Part shown: positions 24,317-35,930 of the stretch, in pieces
How positions within the stretch are numbered: the stretch's first letter is position 1
Layout of the letters: every line of letters begins with the position of its first letter
DNA from: Carallia brachiata
Lineage: Eukaryota > Streptophyta > Magnoliopsida > Malpighiales > Rhizophoraceae
Direction: 5' to 3'
Assembly: GCA_021464245.1 (NCBI GenBank)
Contig: JADCRB010000096.1
Coordinates: 1,216,951-1,280,950, forward strand
DNA: 64,000 nt
Program-made: the position numbers and the translations under genes
Notes under the pieces: model-generated
What the model saw: the letters and a program-made list of their open reading frames with translations, nothing else
What the model was told of the DNA's origin: nothing
The model's database searches: none

Positions 24317-24705
24317 GTTATGTTTAAGGGGAGAAAAAAAAGTATAATTATTATCATTTATTTTTTTTTATTTTTTTTCTCCTCACTTTCTACACCAATT
24401 CAAACAACTTTATTTTTTTTCTACTTTTTCTCTCACAAATTACTATTTATTTTTTTTTTTACCATACTTTCTTTCTCTAACCTTTTTCTATCACTCCAAA
24501 TAATTTTATTTTTTCTCCATTTTTTCTCTCATAAATTACTATTCACATTTTCTTTCACCTATTTTTTTTCTTTCAATTTTCTGTGTCACTCTAAATAATT
24601 TTATTTTCTTTCAACTTTCTTTTTTTTTTTCTCTTCCTTTTCTTTTTTTTTTTTTCTCTTTTCCTCACACTCCAAACACATTTTATAAGTCTTCTCACTG
24701 GCTAA
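24317..24705. mobile_element. Pyrimidine-rich MITE in block A
   Basis: Block B lacks this stretch: 28855-28870 reads straight from 'gaactcaactctatt' to 'gacgagctaatagg'. The insert is nearly all T/C on the plus strand. Its ends are loosely inverted (ATGTTTAAGGGGAGAAAA versus ...CTCACACTCCAAACACAT), like the GTGTTTGG-type MITEs elsewhere in the window. Any frame through it is low-complexity (F/S/L) and is not taken as a gene. Confidence 0.45.
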
Positions 24706-26249
24706 TAGGTCTCCCATGACCCCCACAAACAAAAAAAAAAAAGGCGCGGTTTAGCATCAATTGGTGATGCCGAGATAAATATTATATGTTTTCAAATTAT
24801 CCGGATACCATTTTTAAAATGTAAATGCCTGCAATTAAAGTATAACCACATTAAATTTTATTAAAAAAAACACCTTTTTGGAAGAAATTATAAAATAAAT
24901 AGATATTCTTCTAAAATTTAAAGTGTAAATTACACATAACATATACTAAAATAAAAACAAAATCTAAAAAAATCAACGGGTATATTTTGTTGCAAGCATC
25001 TGGACACAGTATCCAGAAACTATGTCCGGCGCACAAACTTTGAAAAGGAAAAAAGTATACTTTCAAACTTGGATTTTACTTGAATTGTAACAAGTTTTCT
25101 ATTTGGTACAATGATAAGATTTTTTTTTGCAACATGAAAAAAAAATTTTTTTTGTTGCAAAACATAAAACTCTTGTTATACAAAATAGACGCCTTATTGG
25201 AATCAGGCAAAACCTGATTATGAAAGTATAAGTGGACTCTTTTGAAAAGCACAAAAAAGGGCTAAAAGTACAAAGGCAGTTGCTTACTTCGACGACACCA
25301 ACTCACCGGTAGCTAGGTTTCGCTTATGGGTTCTTGTGCGGTAAGTCCACCCATCTGTGCCAATCTACTACTTGGGGCCAGATGATTTGTGTACAAAGCT
25401 CCCAAGCTCTAACTCCCAACCTCAACTATCATCCAAGCCATTTATTTGGACAGACAAATAGGTCAATTAATTTGTTCTTAAAATTGAAAGTCTTGAATTT
25501 GGATATACTCAGAATAAACTGGCAAAATAAATAAATAAAGAAAACTCAATTACGTTGGCAATCATTCGTCCAGAAGCATGAACCTTGACATGCTCTTGCA
25601 TGGATTGTGAGGGGTTTTGTTTCCCCCCTCGTCAGCAAGTGAAGGCAGACTATTTAAGTATGTCCAAGTAATTTAATAGTCCACTTAGACTCAATCTACA
25701 AATCGGCAAACGAACAATAAAAATGGCAAGGGAAGCAGACCGATCAATTACGTTTGTTAATTCCTCTGCATGTATAGGATTTTTTTTTTAAAAATTTGAG
25801 CAAAAGAAAATACTAAACAACATTTCTTAGATAGCATTAAAATAGCACTAAAATGATATGAGTCATTAGATGGTTAAATTTTAATAAAAATAAAATTTTA
25901 CTTGAAAAATTTTAGATATTTACTTTGATATTACTTAAAATTAAATTGTGTAATGAAACCCTTGAAAAAGAAAATGGATCACCAGTGATGCACCTATATA
26001 GGATTTGGCTTAGAAAGTTAGAATTTTAGATACAATGAATGGGATTATGAGGCATAAACTTAACGAACATGACCAAAACCAATATTTAATGCACATGCTT
26101 AGCATATATGCCCAAGCTTACATCCACGCTCCAAAATACGTATATTTAAAATAAGAAATTAGTTAAGTTTTAATATGATCGAAGCGTTAATTAGAATCGG
26201 GGTGCCAATACACAAGTAAGAGTAGGAAAATTCTACATATTATTTGTTC

Positions 26250-27121
26250 TAACTTCAATTTTTTAGCCAAAAAATAAAGTGTTGGTCGTCGCATTTGTGA
26301 ATCGAGATCGAGGATCACCCGTTAACGCCTTCATAAACTTTCTCCATTGGGAGGACCCACCATCTGTGTTGTAGTCCAGACTGATTAGTCTTTAAACTAT
26401 TGTAGAAGTTCTAAACTAATGTGATCTTTCGATTATTCTGCAAGTCTTCGATTGTTTGAGAAGTTTTAAATTATTAAGGTCATTCGATCATTGTGGAAGT
26501 CTTTTGACTATTCGAAAGAATATTGAAAGACAGCTACTTTATGTCGACGAATTTACAATTTAGGGTCTTCTTCGGGTCTCCATAAATAGAGGGTTATAGT
26601 GTAAGGAAAAAGGTGTGAGAACTGTGAGTTAGAGAAAAATGTGTATTTTTAAATTTGTGTGAAGGGTGTACAAGGACTCGGGACTCGAGTTTAGGTATTA
26701 AAAACAACCTTTTATCTTTTATACAATAAGAACATGTGTTCTCTCTACGGACATAGGCAAATTGCCAAACTACGTAAATTTTGTGTGTTCTCTCGGTATA
26801 CTCATTATCTTGTTTATTTAATCTTTCCATATTGATAAACTAACTTATATATGTGTTCTTTAAGTATTTGATTCTCGTTTTTTCCAAACTCGTTTCCCAA
26901 AAATCTGAATACTGATGAATCTGAACAAGACTGCGCCATGACAGACCACGACAATTGCCGAATTTGTAACCTGACGCCCAGCCCACTAACCTTCAAGCCC
27001 ACTAGGCGAGGAACACCATATTCCAATACAAAGGTAAGTGCTAGAGCAAAGATTCAAATTTGAATCGATTATATAAAATATACGTTGAATCATTATTTAA
27101 GTTACTATATTGGGTGTTCTA
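26250..27121 (+). mobile_element. LTR-like insertion in block A
   Basis: Block B reads without interruption through 'catattctttgttcaacttc' (near 30140). Block A has 872 extra bases there, flanked by the 5-bp repeat TGTTC (26245-26249 and 27122-27126). Inside are a TATA-like 'ccataaatag' near 26580 and a T-rich stretch containing 'caaattgccaaactacgtaaat', which resembles the R-U5 region of plant LTR retrotransposons. Ends are not TG...CA, and no coding domain is seen. A solo or partial LTR is the likeliest reading. Confidence 0.45.
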
Positions 27122-29359
27122 TGTTCAACTTCTTCTTTAAAAAAAAAAAGCATTTTTAAAGTCTGATGAGTTACGACATGCTGCATGTGCACTAATTAAG
27201 TAGGTGCACTGTAGAGAAGCAGCGCGGCTGCCTTATGTTGACTGCTAAGTGTAAACAATTTTTTTCTTTTTTGCTAAGTAGAAGCAACACGTTTTAAAAC
27301 ATGTATTTAATGGTTTTGCAACATTTTTATTTCATGAGTATGGTAGGCCCATTTTTGTAGTCAACCGCAAAAGTAACAACCGCATTTTGTGCCCCTTTTT
27401 TTCCCGTTCCAAATTAAGTGATTTGTGCTGAGTGTTAAAGTATCCGCATTTATCTTAAAATTTTCACGTTGAAACCCTGTAAGATAGTGATAAATTATGC
27501 GAAGATTGAGAGGTATTCTAAATTTTAAAATAAACAAAAAATTGTTGCTGTTGATCTTTGTTGCCTTGCCTAGTAGGATATCCATATTGGTGTCTTAAAA
27601 CTGCACTTGGTGGCTATGGCCATCCTTTATTTCTAACTTAGGACTCATCAATAATATAGTCTACTTAGGAAAATTTCATTCAAATCTAATAATTTTCAAG
27701 TTGTAATTTCTCTTCATAGAATTAATTGAATAAAGAAAGCAACAATTATCCCAATCTCGACTCATTATTGCAAAAACTAATATACCAACAATAAACTTTC
27801 TTTTATTGAAAAAAAAAAAAAAAGCACCGTTCCACTTGCACTTTGGTCAAATTGAAATTTGAGCCCTAGGAAATAGTTAACACCTTAAGCCGGCTTCCGC
27901 GACAACGACTAAAGGGACAGTTGTAAGCTTCCACTTAACGCACCAGATTTTTATCGGCCAAATGCCAATTGCCCAGCTTACACAGCCGGTTGATATTGCC
28001 TTTGAAGTAGAACATATAACAAATCACATGATTTTCGGGGATGGAGAAGCATCCACCGCATTTTTCTCCAGGGATTTTTGTTTTGTTGTTGGGAATATCC
28101 TTTTTTTCTCACATATCTTATGTCTTAAAATTTAACTAAACACCACAATTTCTACTTTTCAAAATAGCAACAATAATAACACTCTTAAAATACAAAACCA
28201 AACACTCCCTAATTCTTCCCTTCACAAGAAAGGAAGTACGAAGTCTCAGTGATTGAGTCTCATAACACATGGAAATTTTAGTTCAAATCTTAAGACATAA
28301 GATATGTGAGAATTACAAAAAAGATTAAAGAGTTACACTTATTATATAACTCACGATTATACTTAATTACAAGTTGAATCAATTATTGTTCTTATTCACA
28401 ATTATTGATTTCTATTTTGTTGTCATGAATAATTGAAACTTAACTGGTTAAAGATTGTTGAATTATTCCATGTTGTCTTTAGTTCCGCACTAAAATCAGC
28501 TGACCCTGTCTACACAAGCTAATAAATTTTTATAAAACGATAGAGTTTTTTCATAGAAAATTTAAATAAAAAATATAAATAATTTAGTTTGAATTAGTTA
28601 ACATTTTATCAACAAAAACCTGTACTCAAAAATTATTTTTTAATTTTTTCAAAAAATTTATATAATCAAGATATGAAATTTATAGAAAAATAATTTTTAA
28701 AAATTTTTGCTCCCAAAACAAACTTGATTATAGTTTGAATTTTTGAAAAGAGAACCTTGACGGGTCAATCTCCCTTCTGCTCTCGTTTATTACTGTTGAT
28801 CGGTTGGATTTGATCTGATTTGTGGTTTAAATTTGATTCCAATTTTGAACTCAACTCTATTCCGACGAGCTAATAGGCCTCCCGTGACCCCGAAAAAAAA
28901 AATGCAAATAGTACAAAGGCAGTTGCTCACTTACTTCAAGTCTCCAACGACACCAACTCACTGGTAGCTAGGTTTCACTTATGGGTTCTTGTGCGGTAAG
29001 TCCACCTACATTGGCCAATCTACTACTTGGGGCCAAATGATTCGCAACCACCTTTGTACAAAGCTCCCTAGTTCGAACCCCCAACCTCAACTATCATCAA
29101 AGCTATCTGGTTGGACAGACAAATAGGTCAATTATTTACTATTAAAATTGAAAATCTCAAATTTGAGCACACTCGGAACAAATTGGCAAAATAAAAAAAA
29201 AATTAAAACTTAATTATGTAGGTAATCATGCGTCCAGAAGCACGAACCTTGACTTACTCTCGGATGGACTCTGAGGAGATCTGTTTTGCCCCCTCGTGAC
29301 CAAGTGAAGTCATACTATTTAAGTTTGTCCAAGTAATTTAATGGTCCACTTAGACTTAT

Positions 29360-29575
29360 AGTATGTTTTCATTGATACAAAGTTAATAAAAAAAAAAAGT
29401 ACAGTAATAATAATTTTATAATTAATAAAATATAATAATTAAATAGTTGTAAGAAAAAAATGAATAATAATTTGTGAGAGAAAAGGTAAAATTTAATTGT
29501 TTGAATTGATAAAAAATAAATAAGAATACTTTCTTTTTATTTTCTTTTCTTTTTCCCTTAGAAAGTTCCCAAACA
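29360..29575. mobile_element. Small MITE-like insertion in block B
   Basis: About 215 bases beginning 'tatagtatgttttcattgat' and ending 'cccaaacacagcatagt' are absent from spacer C, where 'cacttag' is followed directly by 'tgttgaatttcaatc' (59430). Terminal motifs fit the Tourist-like type seen at 22614 and 58195. The exact target duplication is unclear. Confidence 0.4.
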
Positions 29576-30986
29576 CAGCATAGTGTTGAATGTCAATCTA
29601 AAAATTGGCAAACCAATAATAAAAATGGACGATAGGGGAGCAGACCGATCAATTACGTTTGTTAATTCCTCTACATATATAGGATTTTTTTTTTAAATTC
29701 GAGCACAGGGAAATATTAAGTAACATATCTTAGGTAATACTGAGTCATTAAATAATTAAATTAAAAAAAATAAAATATTAGATATCATTGAATAAATTAC
29801 GTAACTATTTTAATATTATTTAAAATTAAACTTTGTAGTGAAACTCTTGGAAAAAAAAAAAAAAGAAGTGGACCACCTGCGATGTACCTATATAGGATTA
29901 ATTGGGCTTAGAAAGTTCGAATTTTAGATACCATGAATGGGATTATGAGGCATAAACTTAATGCGCATGTACCAAAACCAATATTTAACGAGCTTAGTAT
30001 ATATGCCCAATATTCCATCCATGCTCCAAAATATGCATATTTAAAATAAGAAATCAGTTAAGTAATAATATGATTGACGCGTTAATTAAAATCTGGGTGC
30101 CAATACATAAATAAGAGTAGGAAAATTCTGCATATTCTTTGTTCAACTTCTTTAAAGAAAAATCATTTTTAAAGTCTGATGAGTTACGACAAGGTGCACA
30201 ATATTAAAGTACATGTCCTGTAGAGAAGCAGCGTGGCCGCCCTTTGTTGACTGCTAAGTATAAACAATATTTTCATTTTTTAACAACTCTAAGCAAAACA
30301 TTTTAAAACATGCATTTAATGGTTTGCAACATTTTTAATTGATCCGTATGGTAGGCCCATTTTTGTAGTCAACCGCAACAGCGACAACCACATTTTGTGT
30401 CCCTTCGCTTCCTCTGCAAAATTAAGTGATTTGTGCTGAGCGATAAAGTATCCGCATTTATCTTGAAATTTTTCACGTTTAAACCCTGTAAGATAGTGAG
30501 AAATTATGGGAAGATTGAGAGGCATTCTAAATTTTAAAAGAAATAAAAAAATTGTTGCCGTTGATCTTTGTAGGATATTCATATTGGTATCTTTTTAATA
30601 AAATTTAGCATCGTGGGATTGAGGCATGCAGGGAAGCATTGATCACCCTTTCACTTAATATTCGCTATAATAATTTGATTAGTAATTTAATATATTTCTT
30701 TTATATGATTCGAATTTGAGTTCTCGTAATTGTGCTAAGTGGCAATGCTACCCTTAATCTTCAAAAACTTCTATAAGTCACGCGTTATAAATTCAAGACT
30801 TATTAATATTGTGATAAATTTAAAAATTTAATAATATTTGAGTGTTGAGTTCTCTCTATAAGAATTAGTTGAATAGAAAAAGTAATAATTATTTTAACAT
30901 CGATTCATTAGTGTAATAATTAATATTTCTTTTATACACTTTTTTTTTTAATTGAAAATAAAAGAATACAGGCGTTCCACTCGCAC

Positions 30987-31594
30987 TAGAGGTGTCAAAA
31001 TATGACCTGACCCGATGGGTTGACCCGAACCCGCCCAAAAAAATATGACCCGAACCCGACCCGAAGGATGACCTAACCCGAACTGACCCGAACCCGAATG
31101 ACCCGAAAATCTTGGGTCAAACCCGACCCAACCCTAACCCGACCCGTTTGACCCGAACTTTTTTTTTTTCTTAAGGGAACAAAAAAAATAAATGAAAAAA
31201 TTTAGCATATTTATATTATAAAGTATAGATTATACTATTTTCAATATAAATCTTAATTATAAATTTTTTTAAATATTTTGAGATTTTTTATACAGTTTTA
31301 AATTTTATTTTAATTTTTAAAATATTTTAAAAGAAAAATTTTCAAATTCATTTTCAATTATGATTTTCTTTGATTTTTAAGAATTTTAGTAAAATTTTTA
31401 ATAAAAAATGTCACGTCATCATTTTTGATGACGTGGCCAACCCGTGGGTTGACTCGAACCCGATCCGAACCCGAAGTGACCCAACCCAAAATGACCCGAA
31501 GATAACTTGACCCGTAAGTAACCCGACCCGAAGTGACCCGAACCCGAAGTGACCCAACCCGAACCCAACCCGATGACCCGTTTTGACACCTATA
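30987..31594. mobile_element. hAT-like MITE with internal GACCCGAACCC minisatellite
   Basis: The element has 14-bp terminal inverted repeats (TAGAGGTGTCAAAA and TTTTGACACCTATA, one mismatch). It is flanked by the 8-bp target duplication ACTCGCAC (30979-30986 and 31595-31602). The uninterrupted site is seen in block A (27828-27838) and spacer C (60747-60757). Both subterminal regions are packed with 'tgacccgaacccgaa'-type repeats in the same sense, around an AT-rich centre. The 8-bp duplication points to a non-autonomous hAT element. The long minus-strand frame through it is a by-product of these repeats. Confidence 0.85.
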
Positions 31595-32003
31595 ACTCGC
31601 ACTTTTGTCAAATTGAAATTTGAGCCCCAGGAAATAATTGAACCTTAAGCCGGCTTCTGCGACGACTAAAGGCACAGTTGTAAGCTTCCATTTAACGCAC
31701 CAGATATTTATCTGCCAAATGCCAATTGCCCAACTTACATAGCCGGTTGATATTGACTTTAAAAGTAGATCATATAACAAATCACATGATTTTCAGGGAT
31801 GGAGAAGCATCCACCACATTTTTCTCGAGGGATTTTTGTTTTGTTGTTGGGAATATTCCTTTTTTTCTCCTTGAAAGAAATGTATGTATTACTACATCTC
31901 TTGTCATCAATTAAATATATAAAACAAATTCAAAATATAACATAAAAAAAGAAAATTTTTTAATATCAACAATTACACATTTCTCCATTACGTTTATGCA
32001 TCA

Positions 32004-32147
32004 ATGGAATATATGGAGGATCCACCACCATTGAAGAACTACAACCAACCCAAGAACCTCAACGCAGAACAAGAACTTGAAGACTCGGCCACAGCTGATT
32101 ATGCTTTCCTTGTTATTATCTATTCTAATTACTTATCTTCTAATTAA
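32004..32147 (+). other. Short plus-strand reading frame (paralogue of 61581-61751)
   Basis: The frame starts MEYMEDPPPLKNYNQPKNLN, then AEQELEDSATADYAF, and ends after 47 residues. The equivalent frame in spacer C has a 2-base difference that keeps a hydrophobic C-terminus open. Most differences between the two change the amino acid, so coding constraint is doubtful. It is listed because both copies retain the ATG and a 35-codon open stretch. Confidence 0.25.
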
Positions 32148-32381
32148 TTCCTTCCTCTGTTATCTGTGCTGCTGATCATGATAGCAGTAGCCTTGTTGCC
32201 AAGCTTGTTGACATTCTTGTACACAACCAGGCTTGTGGGATATTGTTTCCGATCATCGGCAGCATCAATCTTTTGGACTTGCAAGGGAAGATATTAGCTT
32301 TCTGGGTTGTGTCTACTACAGAAGATTGTGGACGAGGGTATAGAAATCAGTGGGGAAAAAGTTGTATTGGAGGCCGGCCAT
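32145..32381 (-). pseudogene. Frameshifted copy of the MAGLQY small-protein gene
   Basis: The start (ATG at 32381-32379, minus strand) and first 13 residues (MAGLQYNFFPTDF) match the intact gene at 61959-61720. One T is then missing in 'gatttctatacc' (the intact copy has 'gatttcttatacc'), which throws the frame. The rest of the sequence remains highly similar. A TATA-like box (cataaatacata, minus strand) lies near 32545, matching the position in the intact copy. Confidence 0.65.
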
Positions 32382-32839
32382 GAAAATAATATAATAAAGT
32401 ATCTAACTTGATCACCAGATTCCAGAAAAATATCCAAGAATCAAGAAGGAGGCAAGTTAGAAAGAGGTGCCTAATTATTTAGGCAACAAACTCAAAAGTT
32501 TGGAAGATGTTGAAAGAGTTGTTTGGTGGCTAATATAGGGTATGTATTTATGGGGATGCAATGGAGGTTGCTTGGAAATTTGGGCTATTAAGGAATGGAA
32601 ATTGTGTGCTAATTGTCTACCGTCTGTGGTTTTGATTGTTTAATATGTTTAATGCGGCCTGTGGGGAGTCGTTATTCGATTAGAATATTCCTTTGATGGT
32701 TTTATGCTTTGTCTTAAATTTTTTTTTTTTTTTTTCGGGTGGGGATTAATATTAGCCAACTGTAAATGACTAATTCGACGTTTAAAAAGAATGAATCTTA
32801 CTTGGGGAGGATCTGATTTTTCAAAAGTTATTTTAATTT

Positions 32840-33046
32840 TAAAAAAATGTTGATGTGCTAAATTTATATTCTGATTGAAATTAAAATTAATAATTTTAAA
32901 ATAAAATTGATAATTTTTTAAATAGAAACTAACAACTGATATTTTTATATTTTTTAAATTATCAATTTTATTTCAAAACTATCAGTTTTAATTTCAATTC
33001 AAATATGAATTGAGATACCGAAATTTGAGATATATTGATACTTTTT
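32840..33046. mobile_element. Foldback MITE in block B
   Basis: About 200 bases are present in block B only; spacer C reads 'aaaagttatttttaactttt' without it (62445-62465). The insert is nearly one long inverted repeat: the first 90 bases (aaaaatgttgatgtgctaaa...) pair imperfectly with the complement of the last 90. It has no coding capacity. Family is unassigned. Confidence 0.6.
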
Positions 33047-33289
33047 TAACTTTTAAGCCAACAGTAACACATATGCGGGTGTGTTCACTCAAAAAAAAAA
33101 AAAAAACACTTACGTGGGTGAGGCACATAATTATAACAACTTCACCACCTTTGTCACTAACAGGGCAATTTCTTTAATCTGATCCAAGTTAGTCAAAATA
33201 TGAAGGGCTTATTTAAATATTTTGCAGAAATTTCTTATTCTTAAAGGTGCCCTGAAGGGCACTCCTGCATTATCATATGAAGCATCTCT

Positions 33290-34030
33290 TTGACTTTTCA
33301 TATGTGTAAACCGATGCACTAGAGTGGACAACATTGATTATTAACTGGTATTTGAAATAAAAGCATCGTAAAAAAAAAAAAACTCAAGAGTCCTGATTTT
33401 TTTTTTTTTTTTTTTTGGTGCTTTCTAAACTACCCGTTTTCTTCCAAGTCTTTATTTAAATAATAATAATAATAATTTGGTGCCTCCGGGAAATTCTGGA
33501 AATTTCTGGACCTCACGCTTCTGCACTAACCACTACACAGGAGACCCCAAAAAACAAGAGGACCAATTTCTTGTGGGCTTCTAGTCGGGCCCACAAGCAT
33601 AATTAATCTAACTTCAGTATTAATTTCAAAGGCCTAGCCCAAGCAAAGCAAATGGTTTATCCGCCTCTGAAATTCTGGTCACCCAAAGGACACCATGTGG
33701 TTACTTCAGGATAGTGAAATGAACAAAACAAAAGCATATTAATTGTCATTGCAGCAACAAAACGAGAGTATATTAGCCCATTGCCCCAACCGCAGCACAA
33801 ATTTTGCTACTCACTCGTACTTTTTTGGCCTTAAGGCCATTGTTTTTTCATATTCAGGACAAAAGGGAATTAATAAGAATGTTGAAAAGATGCCTCAAGC
33901 CAGAGAGAGGATCTTTGTTTTTATATTGGACAAAAGTGAGTTAGTAGTAATTAGCGGACATGGAAGAAGTGTGTGATGAATTCTGGCGGTGCAAAAAAAC
34001 CATGTATTCATTTATTTATTTATTTAGTTT
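33290..34030. other. Conserved spacer segment, no identifiable gene
   Basis: This is paralogous to 62690-63970. It includes a candidate intron end (tcatattcag) followed by a frame reading DKRELIRMLKRCLKP, which in the second copy continues as RKRIFVFVEDESERSLADM. The frames are not consistently open in the two copies. It could be an exon remnant of an unrecognised gene. Confidence 0.3.
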
Positions 34031-34301
34031 GTTCCTACAAAAATTAGAATTGAACAATAAAACAATGATTGATTAAAGAGATAATGAAACAATGTATAAT
34101 AGAGAAGGACAAGTTCAATTCCCTTTAATCTTAATCTTGCTCGTAATATGTCACACCGAAAAGAAATAACTGACAAATATTAGCCGCATTAGATCTTAAC
34201 AATGAAAAAAACCCAAAATTAAGAAACAAAGTACAAGTTTAAATCACCCTAGAACCAACTTAATGGAACAAGATTTATACAGGACTCGTTTGCGACATGT
34301 T

Positions 34302-34622
34302 TCAAGACAAGATTTTGGTCTCACTGCCAGACTCCCGGCAGTTAGCAATGACTTCTGACCTTCTGGGTCGTCTTTGGCTTTTGATTATGCATGGTGAAGG
34401 GACCAGAGCCGTTGAAGCACAGAGTTTTGGGAAGTCTTTGTTGTGCATGTCGTTGTATTGGAGCATGGGTTTGTTGGGCACGTCTGCATCATCTTTTTCT
34501 CCTTTTTGGGTTTGGATGTGAAGAGTTTGCTTGTTGTTGGCATTGTTGTCTGTGGTGCTGTCTGGTCTCGGACGAGGATACAAGAAATCAGTGGGGAAGA
34601 AGTAGTATTGAAGGCCAGCCAT
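34302..34622 (-). CDS. Small MAGLQY-motif protein, unknown function
   Basis: A 106-residue frame starts at 34622 with MAGLQYYFFPTDFLYPRP, followed by a polar stretch rich in D, N, K and Q and a basic C-terminus. The first 18 residues match the small protein at 61959-61720 at all but one position. The middle parts also share short similarities (QTQK/QVPK, DDAD/DAAD), so these are divergent members of one family. No signal peptide, membrane segment or known catalytic motif is visible. A TATA-like sequence (cataaatatac, minus strand) lies near 34690-34706. I do not recognise the function. The frame after about residue 70 is the least certain part. Confidence 0.5.
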   Translation of the reverse strand: MAGLQYYFFPTDFLYPRPRPDSTTDNNANNKQTLHIQTQKGEKDDADVPNKPMLQYNDMHNKDFPKLCASTALVPSPCIIKSQRRPRRSEVIANCRESGSETKILS

Positions 34623-35542
34623 GGAAAGAAGCCCTGTTTTGCTCTTATTTTCTTCTTTGTGCGATTGCTTTAGAGTTTAGACCTATCTGTCCGTATATTT
34701 ATGTATTGAACCAGGGACCCGCTTATTGGGTCATGGCTTGGTGGTCAAGTCATTGCCTTGCGCAAAACCAATTATTTTCTTGGTGGGATTCGGAAATTCG
34801 GTTCTTATTTTGACACCCTTTTGTTTTGACTTGTATAAACCAACTAGAAACAGAAGCTTCTTTCTTGGCTATGAATTATGAACCGCCCGACCAAAATTTT
34901 TCCATCATCCTTCAAATCATTCACAAATTAAACATAGAGAGATGAAAACTAGTCGGCATTGTCAATTTGGTTACTAGGCCGTATACATAAATATGAGTTA
35001 AGTGTTCAAACTTCATCTGCTACTAATTTTATTTCTTTTCTTATATGTACTATAAATTATGACCTTCCTTAAAACTAAAAACATAAAGAGATGAAAGTAC
35101 AAAAATTCAATATTCCTATTGGGACCAACCAAATAGGTCACAATTCATTCAATCAATCATAACTTTTTTTTTGTCTATTCAAAAGTTTATTACGTAATAA
35201 ACTATACAAATCATATCTCTATCCTCTCATAAATCTCATCCCTCTTTTCGTACGATTTAAACTCAAATCTTTTAAAATAAAAATATAAACTCTAATTATT
35301 GAAATATTTTCCAACAAGTCAACTACAAAGTTGGTTTTGACAGAATCAACACAACCTTTTTTTTGGGGGCGGGGGGGTCATTCAACACAACCTTCTAATT
35401 TTGAAATTATTTGATATACACGGCCACTCATTAGGCCCAATTTTGGTTCCAGCCTGACCCAACATGCCGTTGTGCAACAAAACCCAACAAAACCCATGCT
35501 GTAAAAAAAAAAAACCCATGCTAGAATTCTAACCACTTACAG
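34623..35542. other. Intergenic, nothing recognised
   Basis: AT-rich sequence between the small-protein gene and the TNL-3 remnant. A short G-rich run near 35362-35380 and scattered poly-A tracts are the only features. Confidence 0.5.
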
Positions 35543-35889
35543 CCTGAGAATTTTGTTAAGCATTTCTCATCCCCCACGAATTCAGCATGGTCACGCGCCT
35601 AAGGTTGGTGAACTTCAAAGAGCTTATGAATCTGCCAAAACAATATTGATATGAGATGTCTAGATATTCAATATCTTAGCGGTTGCTCAAGACTTGAGAT
35701 GTTTCCAAAGATATCAAGAAACATAAGGTATCTATACTTGCATGAGACTGCGATAAAATAAGTACCTTCCTTGATTGAATCAAGGTTATCAGAACCGGAC
35801 CGGATATTGAATTGAAAATATTAATGGATCAAAGTTGAACCGGTCGAATCAGTATTTAATAATATATATATGTATAGTAATTTAAATTA

Positions 35890-35930
<41 letters not shown>

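Larger units (their letters stand above)
23690..28105. repeat. Spacer block A (tandem duplicate of block B)
   Basis: Starting at 'attcttccattcacaggaaa' (23690), the sequence repeats from 28211 with an offset of about 4.5 kb. It repeats again in spacer C from 57931. Both A and B end near the string 'ttttgttttgttgttgggaat' (28078 and 31845). No convincing gene is present. Block A alone carries the insertions at about 24317-24700 and 26250-27121. Confidence 0.75.
1380..34030. repeat. Segmental duplication copy I (TNL-1/TNL-2 side)
   Basis: The order mannosidase pseudogene, TNL, truncated TNL 3' end, mannosidase pseudogene, AT-rich array, TNL, spacer is repeated about 34.4 kb downstream. Equivalent points are 7114 and 41526 (TNL start codons), 18021 and 52525-52560 (second TIR exon), and 22283 and 56491 (second TNL stop). 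Paralogues stay near-identical across introns and flanks, so this is a DNA-level duplication. Copy I differs by an extra 4.5-kb tandem duplication in its spacer and a doubled array. Boundaries are approximate. Confidence 0.85.
28211..34030. repeat. Spacer block B
   Basis: This is a second copy of block A, extending further right to include the small-protein pseudogene near 32.1-32.4 kb and the segment 33.1-34.0 kb. It is collinear with 57931-63990. It carries its own insertions (29360-29575, 30987-31594, about 32840-33046). Apart from these and the small-protein locus, no gene is seen. Confidence 0.7.

Noticed and set aside
24275..24598. 107-codon F/L/S-rich frame on the plus strand
   Set aside because: Low-complexity poly-T/C sequence of a MITE, absent from the paralogous site.
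27361..30582. Similar minus-strand frames at 27361-27585 and 30316-30582
   Set aside because: They lie in duplicated non-coding spacer. The two copies differ by frame-changing indels, and block C does not keep the frame.
31081..31590. Repeats resembling plant telomere (CCCTAAA)n
   Set aside because: The unit is GACCCGAACCC-like and bounded by TIRs and a target duplication.
31358..31780. Minus-strand 140-codon frame rich in V, R, G and S
   Set aside because: It is produced by the GACCCGAACCC repeats of the hAT-like MITE plus flank and has no domain.
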